DNA of 64,000 nt from CAVSUZ01 sp963834715 (GTDB lineage: Bacteria; Pseudomonadota; Alphaproteobacteria; Acetobacterales; Acetobacteraceae): assembly GCA_963834715.1 (NCBI GenBank), contig CAWIDE010000022.1:765220-829219 (forward strand), in the 5' to 3' direction. Numbering within the stretch: the stretch's first letter is position 1; the number at the start of each line of letters is the position of its first letter. Both the position numbers and the translations under genes were made by a program. This document shows, in pieces, positions 54,717-63,998 of the stretch. The notes under the pieces were generated by a model. The model saw only the letters and a program-made list of their open reading frames with translations. It made no database searches and had not been told where the DNA came from.

Positions 54717-55069
54717 TCTCGATCCCCTCGGGGGTTCGCGTTCTATTGGCGGCGCGTCCCGTGGACTTCCGCAAAGGGTCGCACGGACTGGCGGCGCTGG
54801 CCGCCGAGGTGCTTGGCGAGGACCCGTTCTCCGGCGCGGTCATCGTATTCCGTTCCAAGCGCGCCGACAGAATTAAGATCCTGGTCTGGGATGGCAGCGG
54901 CCTGGTGCTGGTGTGGAAGCGATTGTCGCATGGTGCGTTTCGTTGGCCGCCAGTGGTGGATGGCGTGATGAGGCTGTCGGCGTTGGAGTTCGCCGCGCTA
55001 TTCGATGGCATGGACTGGACACGCGTGCAGGCGACAAAACGGATTCCCACGCCGAGCGCTGTCGCGTAG
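54713..55069 (+). CDS. tnpB: IS66 Orf2 (TnpB), element 3
   Basis: 118 residues from GTG 54713: SIPSGVRVLLAARPVDFRKG, then VIVFRSKRADRIKILVWDGS and GAFRWP, the IS66 Orf2 signature. Overlaps tnpA by 4 bp. Confidence 0.92.
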   Translation: MISIPSGVRVLLAARPVDFRKGSHGLAALAAEVLGEDPFSGAVIVFRSKRADRIKILVWDGSGLVLVWKRLSHGAFRWPPVVDGVMRLSALEFAALFDGMDWTRVQATKRIPTPSAVA

Positions 55070-55078
55070 AATCGCGAC

Positions 55079-56683
55079 GTGACTCGCGTCGTTTCCACCG
55101 CAACCGAGGATTTACCTGCCGAGCCCGAGGCGCTGCGGGCCTTGGTGCTGACGATGATGGCGGAGCGCAATGCGGCCATTGCCGAGCGCGACACAGCGAT
55201 GGCCGAGCGCGATGAGCTGGCGAGACGCAGCGAGCGGCTGCACGCCTTGCTGCTGAAGCTCCGCCGGATGCAGTTCGGGCGGAAGTCGGAGCGGCTGCCT
55301 GCAGAGCAGCTCACGCTCGCCCTGGAAGATCTTGAAACAGCAATCGCCGGGATCGAGGCCGAAGCCGAGAGAGGCGATCCTGCATTGCGGCGCGAACAGG
55401 CAAAAAAGCGGCGTGCCAGCCGCGTGCTGCCTGCCCATCTGCCGCGCATCGAGGTGGTGCTGATGCCGCCCGACACCGCCTGTCCCTGCTGCAAAGCGGC
55501 CATGGTCGAGATCGGCGAGGATCGCTCCGAGCGGCTCGACGTGATCCCGGCGCAATACCGCGTGCTGGTGACGCGGCGACCAAAGTTTGCCTGCCGCAGC
55601 TGTGCGGGTGTGGTGGTGCAGCAGCCCGCGCCGCCACGCTTGATCGAAGGTGGTCTGCCCACTGAGGCAACGGTGGCAGACGTGGTGGTCAGCCGCTTTG
55701 CCGACCATCAGCCGCTCTATCGCCAGGCGCAGATGATGACGCGCCAGGGGGTTGAGATCGACCGCTCAACGCTGGCATTTTGGGTTGGCTACGCCGCTGC
55801 CGAGATCGCCCCGGTCGCGCGCCGCCTGAAAGAGATCGTGCTCGGCTCGGCGCGATTGTTTGCCGACGAAACCGTCGTGCCGGTGCTCGATCCCGGCCGA
55901 GGCCGCACCAGGCAAGGCTATTTCTGGACGATTGCACGCGACGACGGACCCTGGGGCGGTCCCGATCCGCCCGCGGTGGTCTACACTTATGCGCCCGGGC
56001 GCCAGCACGAGCATGCCCGGGCGTTACTCGGTGCTTACCGCGGTATCCTACAATGCGACGGCTATGCTGCCTACAAGAGCCTGATCGACCCCTTAGGCAG
56101 GCGCGGCCCAAGCAAACTGGCGTTCTGCTGGAGCCATGTCCGGCGCAACTTCTATGATCTCGCCAAGGGTGGCGCGGCGCCGATCGCCACCGAGACGCTG
56201 ACGCGCATCGCCGCGCTGTATCGGATCGAGACCGAGATCCGCGGCCAGAGTGCGTCCGAACGCCGCGTTGCACGTCAGGACCGTAGCCGTCCGCTGCTTG
56301 AGGAGCTCCGCACGTGGTTCGGAATGCAGATGGCGAAGCTGCCCGGCCGCGCTCCGACCGCTGAGGCAATCGGCTACGCGCTGAACCACTGGGATGGGCT
56401 CGTGCAGTTCCTCGATGACGGACGCGTCGAGATCGATTCGAATTGCGTGGAGCGGAGCATGCGTCCGGTTGCCCTCAGCAGAAAGAACGCACTGTTCGCG
56501 GGCAGCAACGAGGGGGCGGAAAACTGGGCCTCCATAGCCTCGCTGATCGAAACCTGTAAGCTGAACAGGGTCGATCCACAGCGCTACTTCACCGACCTGC
56601 TGACCCGCCTCGTTAATGGCTGGGCCCAGGCCCGCATCGACGAGCTTATGCCCTGGTGTTGGACCGACGCCAAAACCGCCTGA
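55079..56683 (+). CDS. tnpC: IS66 transposase TnpC, element 3
   Basis: 534 residues from GTG 55079, intact. N-terminal coiled coil with repeated AERD units (NAAIAERDTAMAERDELARR), FGRKSERLPAEQL, zinc finger CPCCKAAM and CRSCAGVVVQQPAPP. DDE core: LFADETVVPVLDPGRGRTRQ, LQCDGYAAYKSLID, EIDSNCVERSMRPVALSRKN. It ends ELMPWCW. A complete transposition gene set within sharp target duplications suggests recent arrival. Confidence 0.94.
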   Translation: MTRVVSTATEDLPAEPEALRALVLTMMAERNAAIAERDTAMAERDELARRSERLHALLLKLRRMQFGRKSERLPAEQLTLALEDLETAIAGIEAEAERGDPALRREQAKKRRASRVLPAHLPRIEVVLMPPDTACPCCKAAMVEIGEDRSERLDVIPAQYRVLVTRRPKFACRSCAGVVVQQPAPPRLIEGGLPTEATVADVVVSRFADHQPLYRQAQMMTRQGVEIDRSTLAFWVGYAAAEIAPVARRLKEIVLGSARLFADETVVPVLDPGRGRTRQGYFWTIARDDGPWGGPDPPAVVYTYAPGRQHEHARALLGAYRGILQCDGYAAYKSLIDPLGRRGPSKLAFCWSHVRRNFYDLAKGGAAPIATETLTRIAALYRIETEIRGQSASERRVARQDRSRPLLEELRTWFGMQMAKLPGRAPTAEAIGYALNHWDGLVQFLDDGRVEIDSNCVERSMRPVALSRKNALFAGSNEGAENWASIASLIETCKLNRVDPQRYFTDLLTRLVNGWAQARIDELMPWCWTDAKTA

Positions 56684-56723
56684 GGTCAAGGCCGAACATT
56701 CAGGGCCACTGAACTCCGCTTAC

Positions 56724-56804
56724 TCTATTACATGCACCAATCCGGCTCCATCTCCGAATGCGGCTGTAACCGTCACAGTGAATTCTGGCACTGGCAAGCG
56801 ATAG
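56724..56804 (+). pseudogene. 3' end of the gene interrupted by IS66-3
   Basis: Starting with the second TCTATTAC copy the frame reads SITCTNPAPSPNAAVTVTVN then SGTGKR and stops. It joins in frame with 53820-54172 when the IS and one duplication copy are removed. 56805-56936 is without a gene. Confidence 0.8.
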
Positions 56805-56936
56805 CAGTTGGATGGGGCGCTCCCGACTGAATCCTTGGATTGCATCGTTGACGCAATGTAGTCGACATTGATGACCGGAGTTAGGTGCCCGTGGCGGGCC
56901 ATCTTCGGCGCTGGTTCCACGCGATAAGGAATGGGG

Positions 56937-57158
56937 TTAGGCGTCTGCGATTTCGAGTAGCACCACCTGCCAGCCATAGCCGCCCATCCGGTCCCTGGCG
57001 GTTGCCGCTGCGTCTTCCTCCAGCGCTATCCTGATCGGGCGCTGCCCGCACTTCTGACAACGGAGTTGCACCAGCACGTCGGCGCGAGGTCGTAGGGGGA
57101 GATGCACGACACGGTAGCGGCAGCGAACTTCAAGCCACCAACGCCGCTGGGTCCGCAA
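56937..57158 (-). CDS. Small CxxC protein at the island's right edge
   Basis: About 73 residues: RRWWLEVRCRYRVVHLPLRP, then VLVQLRCQKCGQRPIRIAL and MGGYGWQVVLLEIADA. A Cys plus CxxC pair suggests a partial zinc ribbon. The start (TTG 57158) is a guess; the frame is open further upstream to beyond the tRNA. Small proteins of this type are common in phages of this group, but no function is known. Confidence 0.45.
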   Translation of the reverse strand: MRTQRRWWLEVRCRYRVVHLPLRPRADVLVQLRCQKCGQRPIRIALEEDAAATARDRMGGYGWQVVLLEIADA

Positions 57159-57225
57159 CAGGTCCGCAAGACTGATTTCGGGGCTGCAAAACGACGAAGG
57201 ACGCTCGCTAACGCCTTGATTTTGC

Positions 57226-57302
<77 letters not shown>

Positions 57303-57360
57303 GTGTCCTTGGCGGGCAGATAGCAGGGGCGGCAACGGTTTGAAACCCCCGCCCCGGGCC

Positions 57361-57540
57361 TCAGCCTGACTTGTTCGGCGGGTCACTTTCGGTCTGCTCC
57401 GATGAGGCCGGTTCGCCGGGCAGGGCGTAGGCGCCAGCGAGCCAGCGGCCGAGGTCGATATCGGCGCAGCGGCGGCTGCAGAATGGCGCCTCCTGTGGGG
57501 AGGCCGGCTTGCCGCAGACTGGGCACGTCTTCTCAGGCAT
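57361..57540 (-). CDS. yacG: YacG, zinc-ribbon DNA gyrase inhibitor
   Basis: 59 residues: MPEKTCPVCGKPASPQEAPF then CSRRCADIDLGRWLAGAYAL. The four zinc-binding cysteines (CPVC and CSRRC) and the LGRWL motif define YacG, which binds GyrB and inhibits gyrase in E. coli. The start overlaps the end of the RNase gene by 8 bp; it is the last gene of the infA-maf-RNase-yacG cluster. Confidence 0.92.
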   Translation of the reverse strand: MPEKTCPVCGKPASPQEAPFCSRRCADIDLGRWLAGAYALPGEPASSEQTESDPPNKSG

Positions 57541-58564
57541 CACGAAACTCCAGGTGCCAGCCGGACAGGGATGGGTCGGATTGCAGTATGATCGGGTGCA
57601 CAGTTTGCTGTGCAAGTTCCGGTAGGGCGGCAGGATCGGCCTGCAGGGCGCTGATAATGGTGGAGGCGGCCGCCAGGATAGGGCGGCGGGCGGGGGTGGC
57701 CTCTTTGATGATCTGGCGGAGAGCCGCGAGTCCGGCGGCAAGAGGGCCGGAGAGAAGCTCGTGCAAGGGCGGACGGATACGGGGCCGGATGATCTCGGCG
57801 AGGCCAAGATGGGTGAAACCGAGCAGGCGCGGATGAAGAGGGTCAGGGGCCAGGGCGGCGCGGAGATCGGGTTCGAGGGCAGCCCGGCGCCGGGGCGAGA
57901 GGCCGGCGAAATCGACCAGGATAGCGCCCGAGAGGTTTCGCAAGCGGATCTGGCGGGCGAGCTTCGGGAGGATGGCGCGGTTGAATGCCGTCTGAGAGGC
58001 GGGTTTGGCTTGACGGTCCGTGGTTGCCGAGGCGGCGTCGATGTCGATAGCGGTGAGCGCTGGGGTCGGGTGGATGTGGAGACGGCCGCCGCGTGGGAGG
58101 GGGGCTTCGGGGGCGGTCAGAATGTCGATTTGGTCCTCGAGGTTGGGAGGGAAAGGGGCGTTGATAAAGGTAGCGCCAGGGTAGCGGGCGAGCAGGTCAT
58201 CGAGCGGGGTGGGGCCACGGCGGATCAGGCGGGCGGGGGCATCTGCGGGGGCGGCCTCGGCGGTGAGGCGGGGACCTTTGCCCCATTGCGCGGCACGGGT
58301 GATGCGGACGGAGAGGAGTTGGCCTTCGGTGAGACCGGGTAAGCTTTCGCTGTCGGGGAGGAAGCCCGTCGCGTTCTGGAGGCTTACGAAGCTGCCGGCC
58401 ATGGCGGGCACGCGGGCGATGACGCGGCCGACATATAGATCGCCGACACCGTCGGGGGCTCCGGGGCGCCAGATGGCGTAGTCGACCAAGAGGCCGTCGC
58501 GCGAGGCGGCAATACGTCGCTCGCCGGGGGAGCAGGAGATATGGATCGTTACGGGATGTTCCAT
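57533..58564 (-). CDS. Ribonuclease E/G family protein (short form)
   Basis: 343 residues from MEHPVTIHISCSPGERR. An N-terminal S1-like segment (DLYVGRVIARVPAMAGSFVS, VSLQNATGFLP) is followed by the catalytic domain. Two metal-binding Asp regions are visible: TAIDIDAASATTDR and GAILVDFAGLS, corresponding to the DNase I-like subdomain of RNase E/G. It is shorter than E. coli RNase G (about 490 residues) and lacks the C-terminal zinc-link and scaffold. This compact form between maf and yacG is usual in the order. Its start overlaps the maf 3' end by 16 bp. Confidence 0.87.
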   Translation of the reverse strand: MEHPVTIHISCSPGERRIAASRDGLLVDYAIWRPGAPDGVGDLYVGRVIARVPAMAGSFVSLQNATGFLPDSESLPGLTEGQLLSVRITRAAQWGKGPRLTAEAAPADAPARLIRRGPTPLDDLLARYPGATFINAPFPPNLEDQIDILTAPEAPLPRGGRLHIHPTPALTAIDIDAASATTDRQAKPASQTAFNRAILPKLARQIRLRNLSGAILVDFAGLSPRRRAALEPDLRAALAPDPLHPRLLGFTHLGLAEIIRPRIRPPLHELLSGPLAAGLAALRQIIKEATPARRPILAAASTIISALQADPAALPELAQQTVHPIILQSDPSLSGWHLEFRDA

Positions 58565-59121
58565 CCGGCGCCGCGGAGAAGTTGGGCGGTCTCGAACAGG
58601 GGCAGGCCCACGACGTTGGAGTAGCTTCCGGATATGAAGCGGATGAAGGAAGCGGCGAGGCCCTGGATGGCGTAACCGCCGGCTTTTCCGTGCCACTCCC
58701 GGGTGGCGAGGTAGGCGCGCTGCTGGGCCTCGGTAAGCCGGGCGAAGGTGACACTGCTGGTGACCTGGCGGTAGGTGCAGCGATTGCCGACGATCAGAAC
58801 GACGCCAGTGTAGACCCGGTGGCGGCGGCCGGAGAGCAGGGCGAGGCAGGCGGCGGCTTCCGGCTCGGTGAGGGGCTTGCCTAGGATACAGCGACCGGCG
58901 GCCACGACGGTATCGGCGGCGAGAATGGCCGCCTCGGGGGCTTCTATCGCGGCGGCTTTGGCGCGGGCCAGGCGAACGGCGAGGGCGCGCGGGAGTTCGC
59001 CTTTGAGGGAAGTTTCGTCGATTTCGGGAGAGACGGTGTGGTCGGGGCTGATGCCGATCTGGGCGAGCAGAGCGAGGCGGCGGGAACTGGCTGAGGCGAG
59101 GATAAGAGGCGGGCGGCTCAC
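58549..59121 (-). CDS. maf: Maf-family nucleoside triphosphate pyrophosphatase
   Basis: 190 residues. Family motifs are all present: LILASASSRRLALLAQIG (substrate-binding SxxR), the Glu/Asp of PEIDETS, ILAADTVVAAGRCILGKPL (catalytic Asp) and GKAGGYAIQGLAASFIRFIS, with SNVVGLPL at the end. Maf proteins hydrolyse non-canonical or UTP/TTP nucleotides. The start overlaps infA's stop by 4 bp (ATGA), so it is translated with infA. Confidence 0.94.
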   Translation of the reverse strand: MSRPPLILASASSRRLALLAQIGISPDHTVSPEIDETSLKGELPRALAVRLARAKAAAIEAPEAAILAADTVVAAGRCILGKPLTEPEAAACLALLSGRRHRVYTGVVLIVGNRCTYRQVTSSVTFARLTEAQQRAYLATREWHGKAGGYAIQGLAASFIRFISGSYSNVVGLPLFETAQLLRGAGWNIP

Positions 59122-59336
59122 TTGTAGCGGAAGGTGATCCGGCCCTTGGTGAGATCGTAGGGGGTCATTTCGACGTTCACGCGGTCGCCGGCGAGAACAC
59201 GGATACGGTTCTTGCGCATTTTGCCGCTGGTATGCGCGAGGATGACGTGTTCATTGTCCAGCTTTACGCGGAACATAGCGTTGGGCAGCAGCTCGGTGAC
59301 CGTGCCGCTGAATTCGATCATGTCTTCTTTAGACAA
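59118..59336 (-). CDS. infA: Translation initiation factor IF-1
   Basis: 72 residues with the IF-1 OB fold: MIEFSGTVTELLPNAMFRVK, VILAHTSGKMRKNRIRVLAG, DRVNVEMTPYDLTKGRITFR. It binds the 30S A site during initiation. It is 18 bp downstream of hisD and coupled to maf. An essential core gene and a good chromosomal marker. Confidence 0.97.
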   Translation of the reverse strand: MSKEDMIEFSGTVTELLPNAMFRVKLDNEHVILAHTSGKMRKNRIRVLAGDRVNVEMTPYDLTKGRITFRYK

Positions 59337-59354
59337 ACAGGCCTCTGCGAATTG

Positions 59355-60677
59355 TTAACCGCCGGGCGGAAGATGTGCCCCGGGGCGGTTTGGGTCAAGG
59401 CGAACGTTAATGCTGAGGGCATGCGCCGTGAGGCCTTCAGCCTCGGCGAGCGCGATGGCGGCGGGTCCGACGCGATGCAAGGCCGCGTGATCGGCGGCGG
59501 CGTAAGTGGTGCGCTTCAGGAAGTCGAACACGGAGAGGCCGGAGGCGAATTGGGCGGTGCGGCCGGTCGGCAGGACGTGGTTGGGGCCGGCGACGTAATC
59601 TCCGATCGCTTCGGGCGTGTCAGGGCCGAGGAAGATGGCGCCAGCGTGGCGGATCTGGCGGAACACCGGATCGGGGTTGGTGAGGATGAGCTGCAGGTGT
59701 TCTGGGGCGAGGCGGTTGGTGAGGGTGGCGGCCTCGAACCAGTCGCGGACCAGGATAATGGCACCGTGGGTGCTCCAGCTTGCGCCGGCGATGTTGGCGC
59801 GGGATAGGCTGGCGAGTTCAGTGGTGATTGAGGTGGCAACGGCCTTGGCGAAAGCGGGGTCGGTGGTGATGAGGATGGCCTGGGAGGCTTCGTCGTGTTC
59901 GGCCTGGGCGAGCAGATCGAGGGCGACGTAGCGGGGGGGAAGGATGGGTTCGGCGAGGATGACGACTTCGGACGGGCCGGCGATGGAATCGATGCCGACG
60001 CGGCCGAAGACCTGGCGTTTGGCCTCGGCGACATAGGCGTTGCCGGGACCGACGATGCGGTCCACGGGGTCGATGGTTTTGGTGCCGTAGGCGAGGGCGG
60101 CGATCGCCTGGGCGCCGCCGATGCGGTAGATTTCGCTGACGCCGGCGAGGCGGGCGGCGGCGAGGACGAGGGGGTTGAGGTCGCCGCCGGGGCTGGGGAC
60201 GCACATGGCGACGCGGGACACGCCGGCGACCCGGGCGGGGATGGCGTTCATCAGGACGGAGGAGGGGTAGGCGGCTTTGCCGCCAGGCACGTAGAGGCCG
60301 ACGGAATTGAGCGGGGTCCAGCGCAGACCGAGGGTGAGGCCCGCCTCGTCGGTCAGGTGGAGGTTCTGGGGGAGCTGGGCGCGGTGGAAGGCCTCGATGC
60401 GGGTGGCGGCGAGGGTGAGGGCGTCGTTGAGGGCGGGCGGGATGGAAGCGGCCGCGGATTCGATCTCGGTGGCGGAGATGCGAAGGGTTTCGGGGATGAG
60501 GGTGGTGTGGTCGAAGCGGGCGGCAAGGTCGATGAGAGCCTGGTCACCGTGTTCGCGGACGTCTTGAATGATCGAGGCGACCAGGTGGTCGACCCGGGTG
60601 GTGGTCTCGCGGGCGGTGGCGAGCAGGGCGGAGAAGGCGGGCTCGAAGGTGGGGTCAGAGGTGGAGAGGCGGTGCAT
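59355..60677 (-). CDS. hisD: Histidinol dehydrogenase
   Basis: 440 residues, normal length. It catalyses the last two steps of histidine synthesis, histidinol to histidine. Visible features: VGLYVPGGKAAYPSSVLMNA, IVGPGNAYVAEAKRQVFGRV, the signature DSIAGPSEVVILAE, zinc and catalytic residues in LLAQAEHDEASQAIL (QxEH) and LAPEHLQL (catalytic EH), and GDYVAGPNHVLPTGRTAQFA. Same strand as hisG but separated from it by a small opposite-strand gene. Confidence 0.96.
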   Translation of the reverse strand: MHRLSTSDPTFEPAFSALLATARETTTRVDHLVASIIQDVREHGDQALIDLAARFDHTTLIPETLRISATEIESAAASIPPALNDALTLAATRIEAFHRAQLPQNLHLTDEAGLTLGLRWTPLNSVGLYVPGGKAAYPSSVLMNAIPARVAGVSRVAMCVPSPGGDLNPLVLAAARLAGVSEIYRIGGAQAIAALAYGTKTIDPVDRIVGPGNAYVAEAKRQVFGRVGIDSIAGPSEVVILAEPILPPRYVALDLLAQAEHDEASQAILITTDPAFAKAVATSITTELASLSRANIAGASWSTHGAIILVRDWFEAATLTNRLAPEHLQLILTNPDPVFRQIRHAGAIFLGPDTPEAIGDYVAGPNHVLPTGRTAQFASGLSVFDFLKRTTYAAADHAALHRVGPAAIALAEAEGLTAHALSINVRLDPNRPGAHLPPGG

Positions 60678-60745
60678 GGGGGCGGTGTGCCGGAGTTTGG
60701 GGTGCGGCGGTAGGGTAGGGGTACACCGGGCGTTTTACGGCTGCC

Positions 60746-61038
60746 ATGTATAATGATGGCCCCGTAGTGGCTCTGGAGCGTTTGCCATTGAGCGATACCC
60801 CCGCCAATTTTGATCTGCGCGAGCAGGTCGCGCGCATCGACCGCGCGATTGCCGAGACCGGCAAACTCCAGGAGGAAACGCAGAAGTTTGTCACCGAGCA
60901 GCGGAAGCTGCTGGCCGAAGCAGCGAAACCGCAGCGCGACCGAATGCTGGCACCCTGGCAATTGGTTCTCGGGGCTTCGCGGCAGAGGCCGGTCTGTTCA
61001 CCGCGCTGTTTGCGTTGCTGAAGTGGTGGCTTGCCTAA
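60746..61038 (+). pseudogene. Small coiled-coil membrane protein, frameshifted
   Basis: From ATG 60746: NFDLREQVARIDRAIAETGK then LQEETQKFVTEQRKLLAEAA, a charged helix, then APWQLVLG. Near 60980 one base is off; the other frame supplies FAAEAGLFTALFALLKWWLA, a C-terminal membrane segment, and a TAA at 61036-61038. Repaired, it is a 97-residue tail-anchored protein. It lies antisense between hisD and hisG and overlaps the hisG stop by 4 bp. Function unknown. Confidence 0.6.
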
Positions 61039-61724
61039 GTAAGGGTGGCGCGGAAGCGGGCGATCCAGGCGCCGATGGCTTCCGGACGGGTTTTCAGCGC
61101 GGTGCGGTTAACGATGAGGCGGCTGGTGATGAGCGCGATGACCTCGGTTTCGACCAATCCGTTGGCTTTAAGGGTCGATCCGGTCTGGACGAGATCGACG
61201 ATGAGGCGGGTGAGGCCAAGCCCGGGTGCAAGCTCCATGGCACCGGAGAGGGCGACGACCTCGGCATGGATGCCGCGGCTGGCGAAATGGCGGCGGGTCA
61301 CGTTGGGGTATTTGGAGGCGACGCGGACGAGCGACCAACGGCTCGGGTCATCGGTGCCGGCAGTTTCGGCGGGTTCGGCTATGGAAATGCGGCAATGGCC
61401 GATGCCGAGGTCGAGCGGGGCGTAGATCTCCGGATAGTCGAATTCCATCAGCACGTCGGCGCCGCAAATGCCGAGCTGGGCGGCTCCGAAGGCCACGAAG
61501 GTCGCGACGTCGAAGGGGCGGACGCGGATTACTTCGAGGCCCGGATCAGACGTAGGAAAGCGGAGACGGCGGGAGTTTTCGTCTAGGTAGTCCGGGGCGG
61601 GTTGGATGCCGGCACGATCGAGTAGCGGGCCGCATTCGGGGAGGATACGGCCTTTGGGGAGGGCGAGGACGAGGGAGGTGGTGGCCTCCGCCTCCAGGGA
61701 GGCGAAAGCGAAGGGGAGGGTCAT
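61035..61724 (-). CDS. hisG: ATP phosphoribosyltransferase, catalytic subunit (short form)
   Basis: 229 residues. The first enzyme of histidine synthesis, joining ATP and PRPP. Motifs: LALPKGRILPECGPLLDRAG, GAAQLGICGADVLME and the PRPP loop IVDLVQTGSTLKANGL. It ends shortly after the catalytic domain, with no C-terminal regulatory domain, so it is the short HisG that works in complex with HisZ; hisZ is not in this window. Upstream lies the 32-bp repeat array. Confidence 0.95.
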   Translation of the reverse strand: MTLPFAFASLEAEATTSLVLALPKGRILPECGPLLDRAGIQPAPDYLDENSRRLRFPTSDPGLEVIRVRPFDVATFVAFGAAQLGICGADVLMEFDYPEIYAPLDLGIGHCRISIAEPAETAGTDDPSRWSLVRVASKYPNVTRRHFASRGIHAEVVALSGAMELAPGLGLTRLIVDLVQTGSTLKANGLVETEVIALITSRLIVNRTALKTRPEAIGAWIARFRATLT

Positions 61725-61760
61725 GGCTGTGCTTCGCTGAAGCTTCGCAGGGCTGGGGTC

Positions 61761-61888
61761 AAGGGGTCACTTGGGTAGTTTTGGCGGGGATGAAGGGGTC
61801 GCTTGGACGGTTTTAGCCGGGCCGAAGGGGTCATCTGGGCGGTTTTGACGGGAGCGAAGGGGTCACTTCGGCGATTTTTCGGAAAGGC
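61761..61888. repeat. Four tandem 32-bp repeats upstream of hisG
   Basis: Units begin at 61761, 61793, 61825 and 61857, each starting AAGGGGTC and most continuing (A/G)CTTGG-CGGTTTT with a variable G-rich end. The fourth is more diverged. They start about 36 bp before the hisG ATG on the coding strand. 61889-62061 holds no recognisable gene. Confidence 0.8.
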
Positions 61889-62067
61889 AAGTGTACCCTT
61901 CTCCGGCAAGAGAGTGGAGGCTCGACGGCGTGAACATTCCGAATGAGGCCGGCGGCGTACGCGTTTGATGAGGATAGCACCTTTCTGGTCAGCGACTGAT
62001 CAACGCGCCGTTTCCTTGCCCCGTTGGGACCAGGCAAGCTTATGGGTGCCGCACTCGTTCAGCTAGA

Positions 62068-63998
62068 CCGAACTTCCTTCTTTCGGAGAGTGTGAAGTGG
62101 CAGGAACAGTAGGGACAGAAGCACGAGACTGGTCCCAAACGTAGCCATGTAATCCGGAAATTTGGACTTGTACTCGCGGCGGTGTTGTGCCAATGCGTTG
62201 CCATGTATATCGAAGCTGTTCCGAATCGGAACTCGCCTCCCGCCATTCTGCTGCGCGAGAGTTACCGCCAGGATGGAAGGTCCGTAAGCGCACGATCTGC
62301 AACCTCTCCGATTGGCCCGCCGAGCACGTTGAAGGCCTGCGCGGTGTTCTCAAAGGCGGCGTTGTCATTCCGGCCGAGCGGGATGCGTTCACCATCACCC
62401 GCAGTCTGCCGCACGGGCACGTTGCAGCAGCGCTCGGGACTGCCCGCAAGATAGGGCTTGATCGGATGCTCGGCGATCGCGAGCGATACCGTGATCTTGC
62501 CCTCGCGCTGATGATCGGGCGCATTATCGAGCCGGCATCCAAGCTCGCCACCGCTCGTGCACTTTCCTCCGCCACGGCTGCATCGAGCCTTGGCGAAATG
62601 CTTGGCCTCGGTGAGGTCGACGAGGACGAACTCTATGCCGCACTGGACTGGCTGCTGGAACGCCAGCCTGCCATCGAGACAGCCTTAGCCAAGCGCCATC
62701 TCAGCGATGGCACACTGGTGTTATATGATGTCTCGTCAAGCTACATGGAAGGCCGCTGCTGCCCGCTCGCCCAGCGTGGCTACAGCCGCGACGGCAAGAA
62801 GGGCACGCTGCAAATCATATACGGCCTACTCTGCGCTCCCGATGGCTGTCCGATCGCCATCGAGGTGTTTGAGGGCGATACCGCCGATCCGATTACGCTT
62901 GCCAATCAGATCGAAAAGCTGAAGCGGCGGTTCCATCTCGACCACGTGGTCATGGTCGGTGACCGTGGCATGATCACCCAAGCACGCATCACCAATGACG
63001 TTAAATCGGCAGGCTTCGACTGGATCACGGCACTGCGCGCGCCGGCGATCAAGGCGTTGATGGAAACCGGCGCTTTGCAACTCTCGCTGTTCGATCAGCG
63101 CGACTTGGCCAGTATCACGGCGCCCGAATTTCCGGGTGAGCGCCTGATCGTTTGCCGTAATCCCGATCTCGCCGTCGAGCGCGCCCGCAAGCGGGAGGAT
63201 CTGCTGGCCGCCACCGAACGTGACCTCTCCCGTATCCAGATCGCGGTCGCTCGCAAGCGCAATCCCCTCCGGGGCGCTGCGCGGATCGCACTCGCGGTTG
63301 GCGCGGTGATCAACAAGCACAAGGTAGGCAAGCATTTTGTCATCGAGATCACCGATACCGTCTTCAGCTTCGCCCGCAAGACCGCCGAGATCGTCGCTGA
63401 AGCAGCAACCGATGGCGTCTATGTCGTGCGCACCAGCCTGCCGGAAAGCGCGCTCGATGACACCACGACCGTGCGAAGCTACAAGTCGCTTGCGCTTGTG
63501 GAGCGGGCCTTTCGCTGCATCAAAACCGTCGATCTGCAGATCAGGCCTGTCCATCATTGGCTGGCAGACCGCGTGCGGGCCCACGTCTTCCTGTGCATGT
63601 TAGCCTACTACCTCGAATGGCATATGCGGACCTGCCTGGCGCCAATGCTGTTCGATGACGCCGATAGGGAAGCGGCCGAAGCCTTGCGAGACAGCGTAGT
63701 GTCGGAAGCGCAACGTTCCCCGGCTGCCATCGCCAAGCAGACCACAGGGCTCACCACGGACGGCCTGCCGGTGCATAGCTTCCGTTCATTGCTCGGCGAT
63801 CTGGCAACCGTAGTGCGCAACACCATCACCACCGCGATCACACCGGACTATCGCCTTACCGTCGTCACAAGGCCAACACCGCTGCAGCAGAAGGCATTCA
63901 ATCTCCTCGGCGTCAACTGTAGCCAGTAATCCACAGGTCGCGAGACAGAATGTATAGATGCTTCAGTAACTTGCGTGTCTCGAGGCTAGGAAGTTCGG
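62068..63998 (+). mobile_element. IS1634-family insertion sequence, copy 3
   Basis: 1,931 bp with the same ends as copies 1 and 2. The left flank is GCTAGA (62062-62067); only GC of the right duplication is inside the window. It is one base shorter than the other copies. Confidence 0.93.
62203..63929 (+). pseudogene. IS1634-family transposase (copy 3), frameshifted
   Basis: Compared with copies 1 and 2, one C is missing near 62276 (GATGGAAGG instead of GATGGCAAGG), about 24 codons after the MYIEAVPNR start. The rest of the frame is unchanged and open to 63929. A read from an upstream ATG at 62187 would bypass the break but replaces the conserved N-terminus, so the protein is probably inactive. 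Confidence 0.88.

Larger units (their letters stand above)
54173..56723 (+). mobile_element. IS66-family insertion sequence 3
   Basis: 2,551 bp with ends GTAAGCG (54173) and CGCTTAC (56723). The 8-bp target duplication TCTATTAC lies at 54165-54172 and 56724-56731. All three transposition genes are intact. Confidence 0.96.

Noticed and set aside
59400..60713. Long plus-strand open frames opposite hisD and the RNase E/G gene
   Set aside because: They are Gly/Val/Ala-rich mirror frames of high-GC genes and lack motifs, starts and ribosome-binding sites; the minus-strand genes carry all the family signatures.
61761..61888. CRISPR-like array upstream of hisG
   Set aside because: The 32-bp units are contiguous and similar along their whole length; there are no unique spacers between constant repeats and no cas genes in the window.
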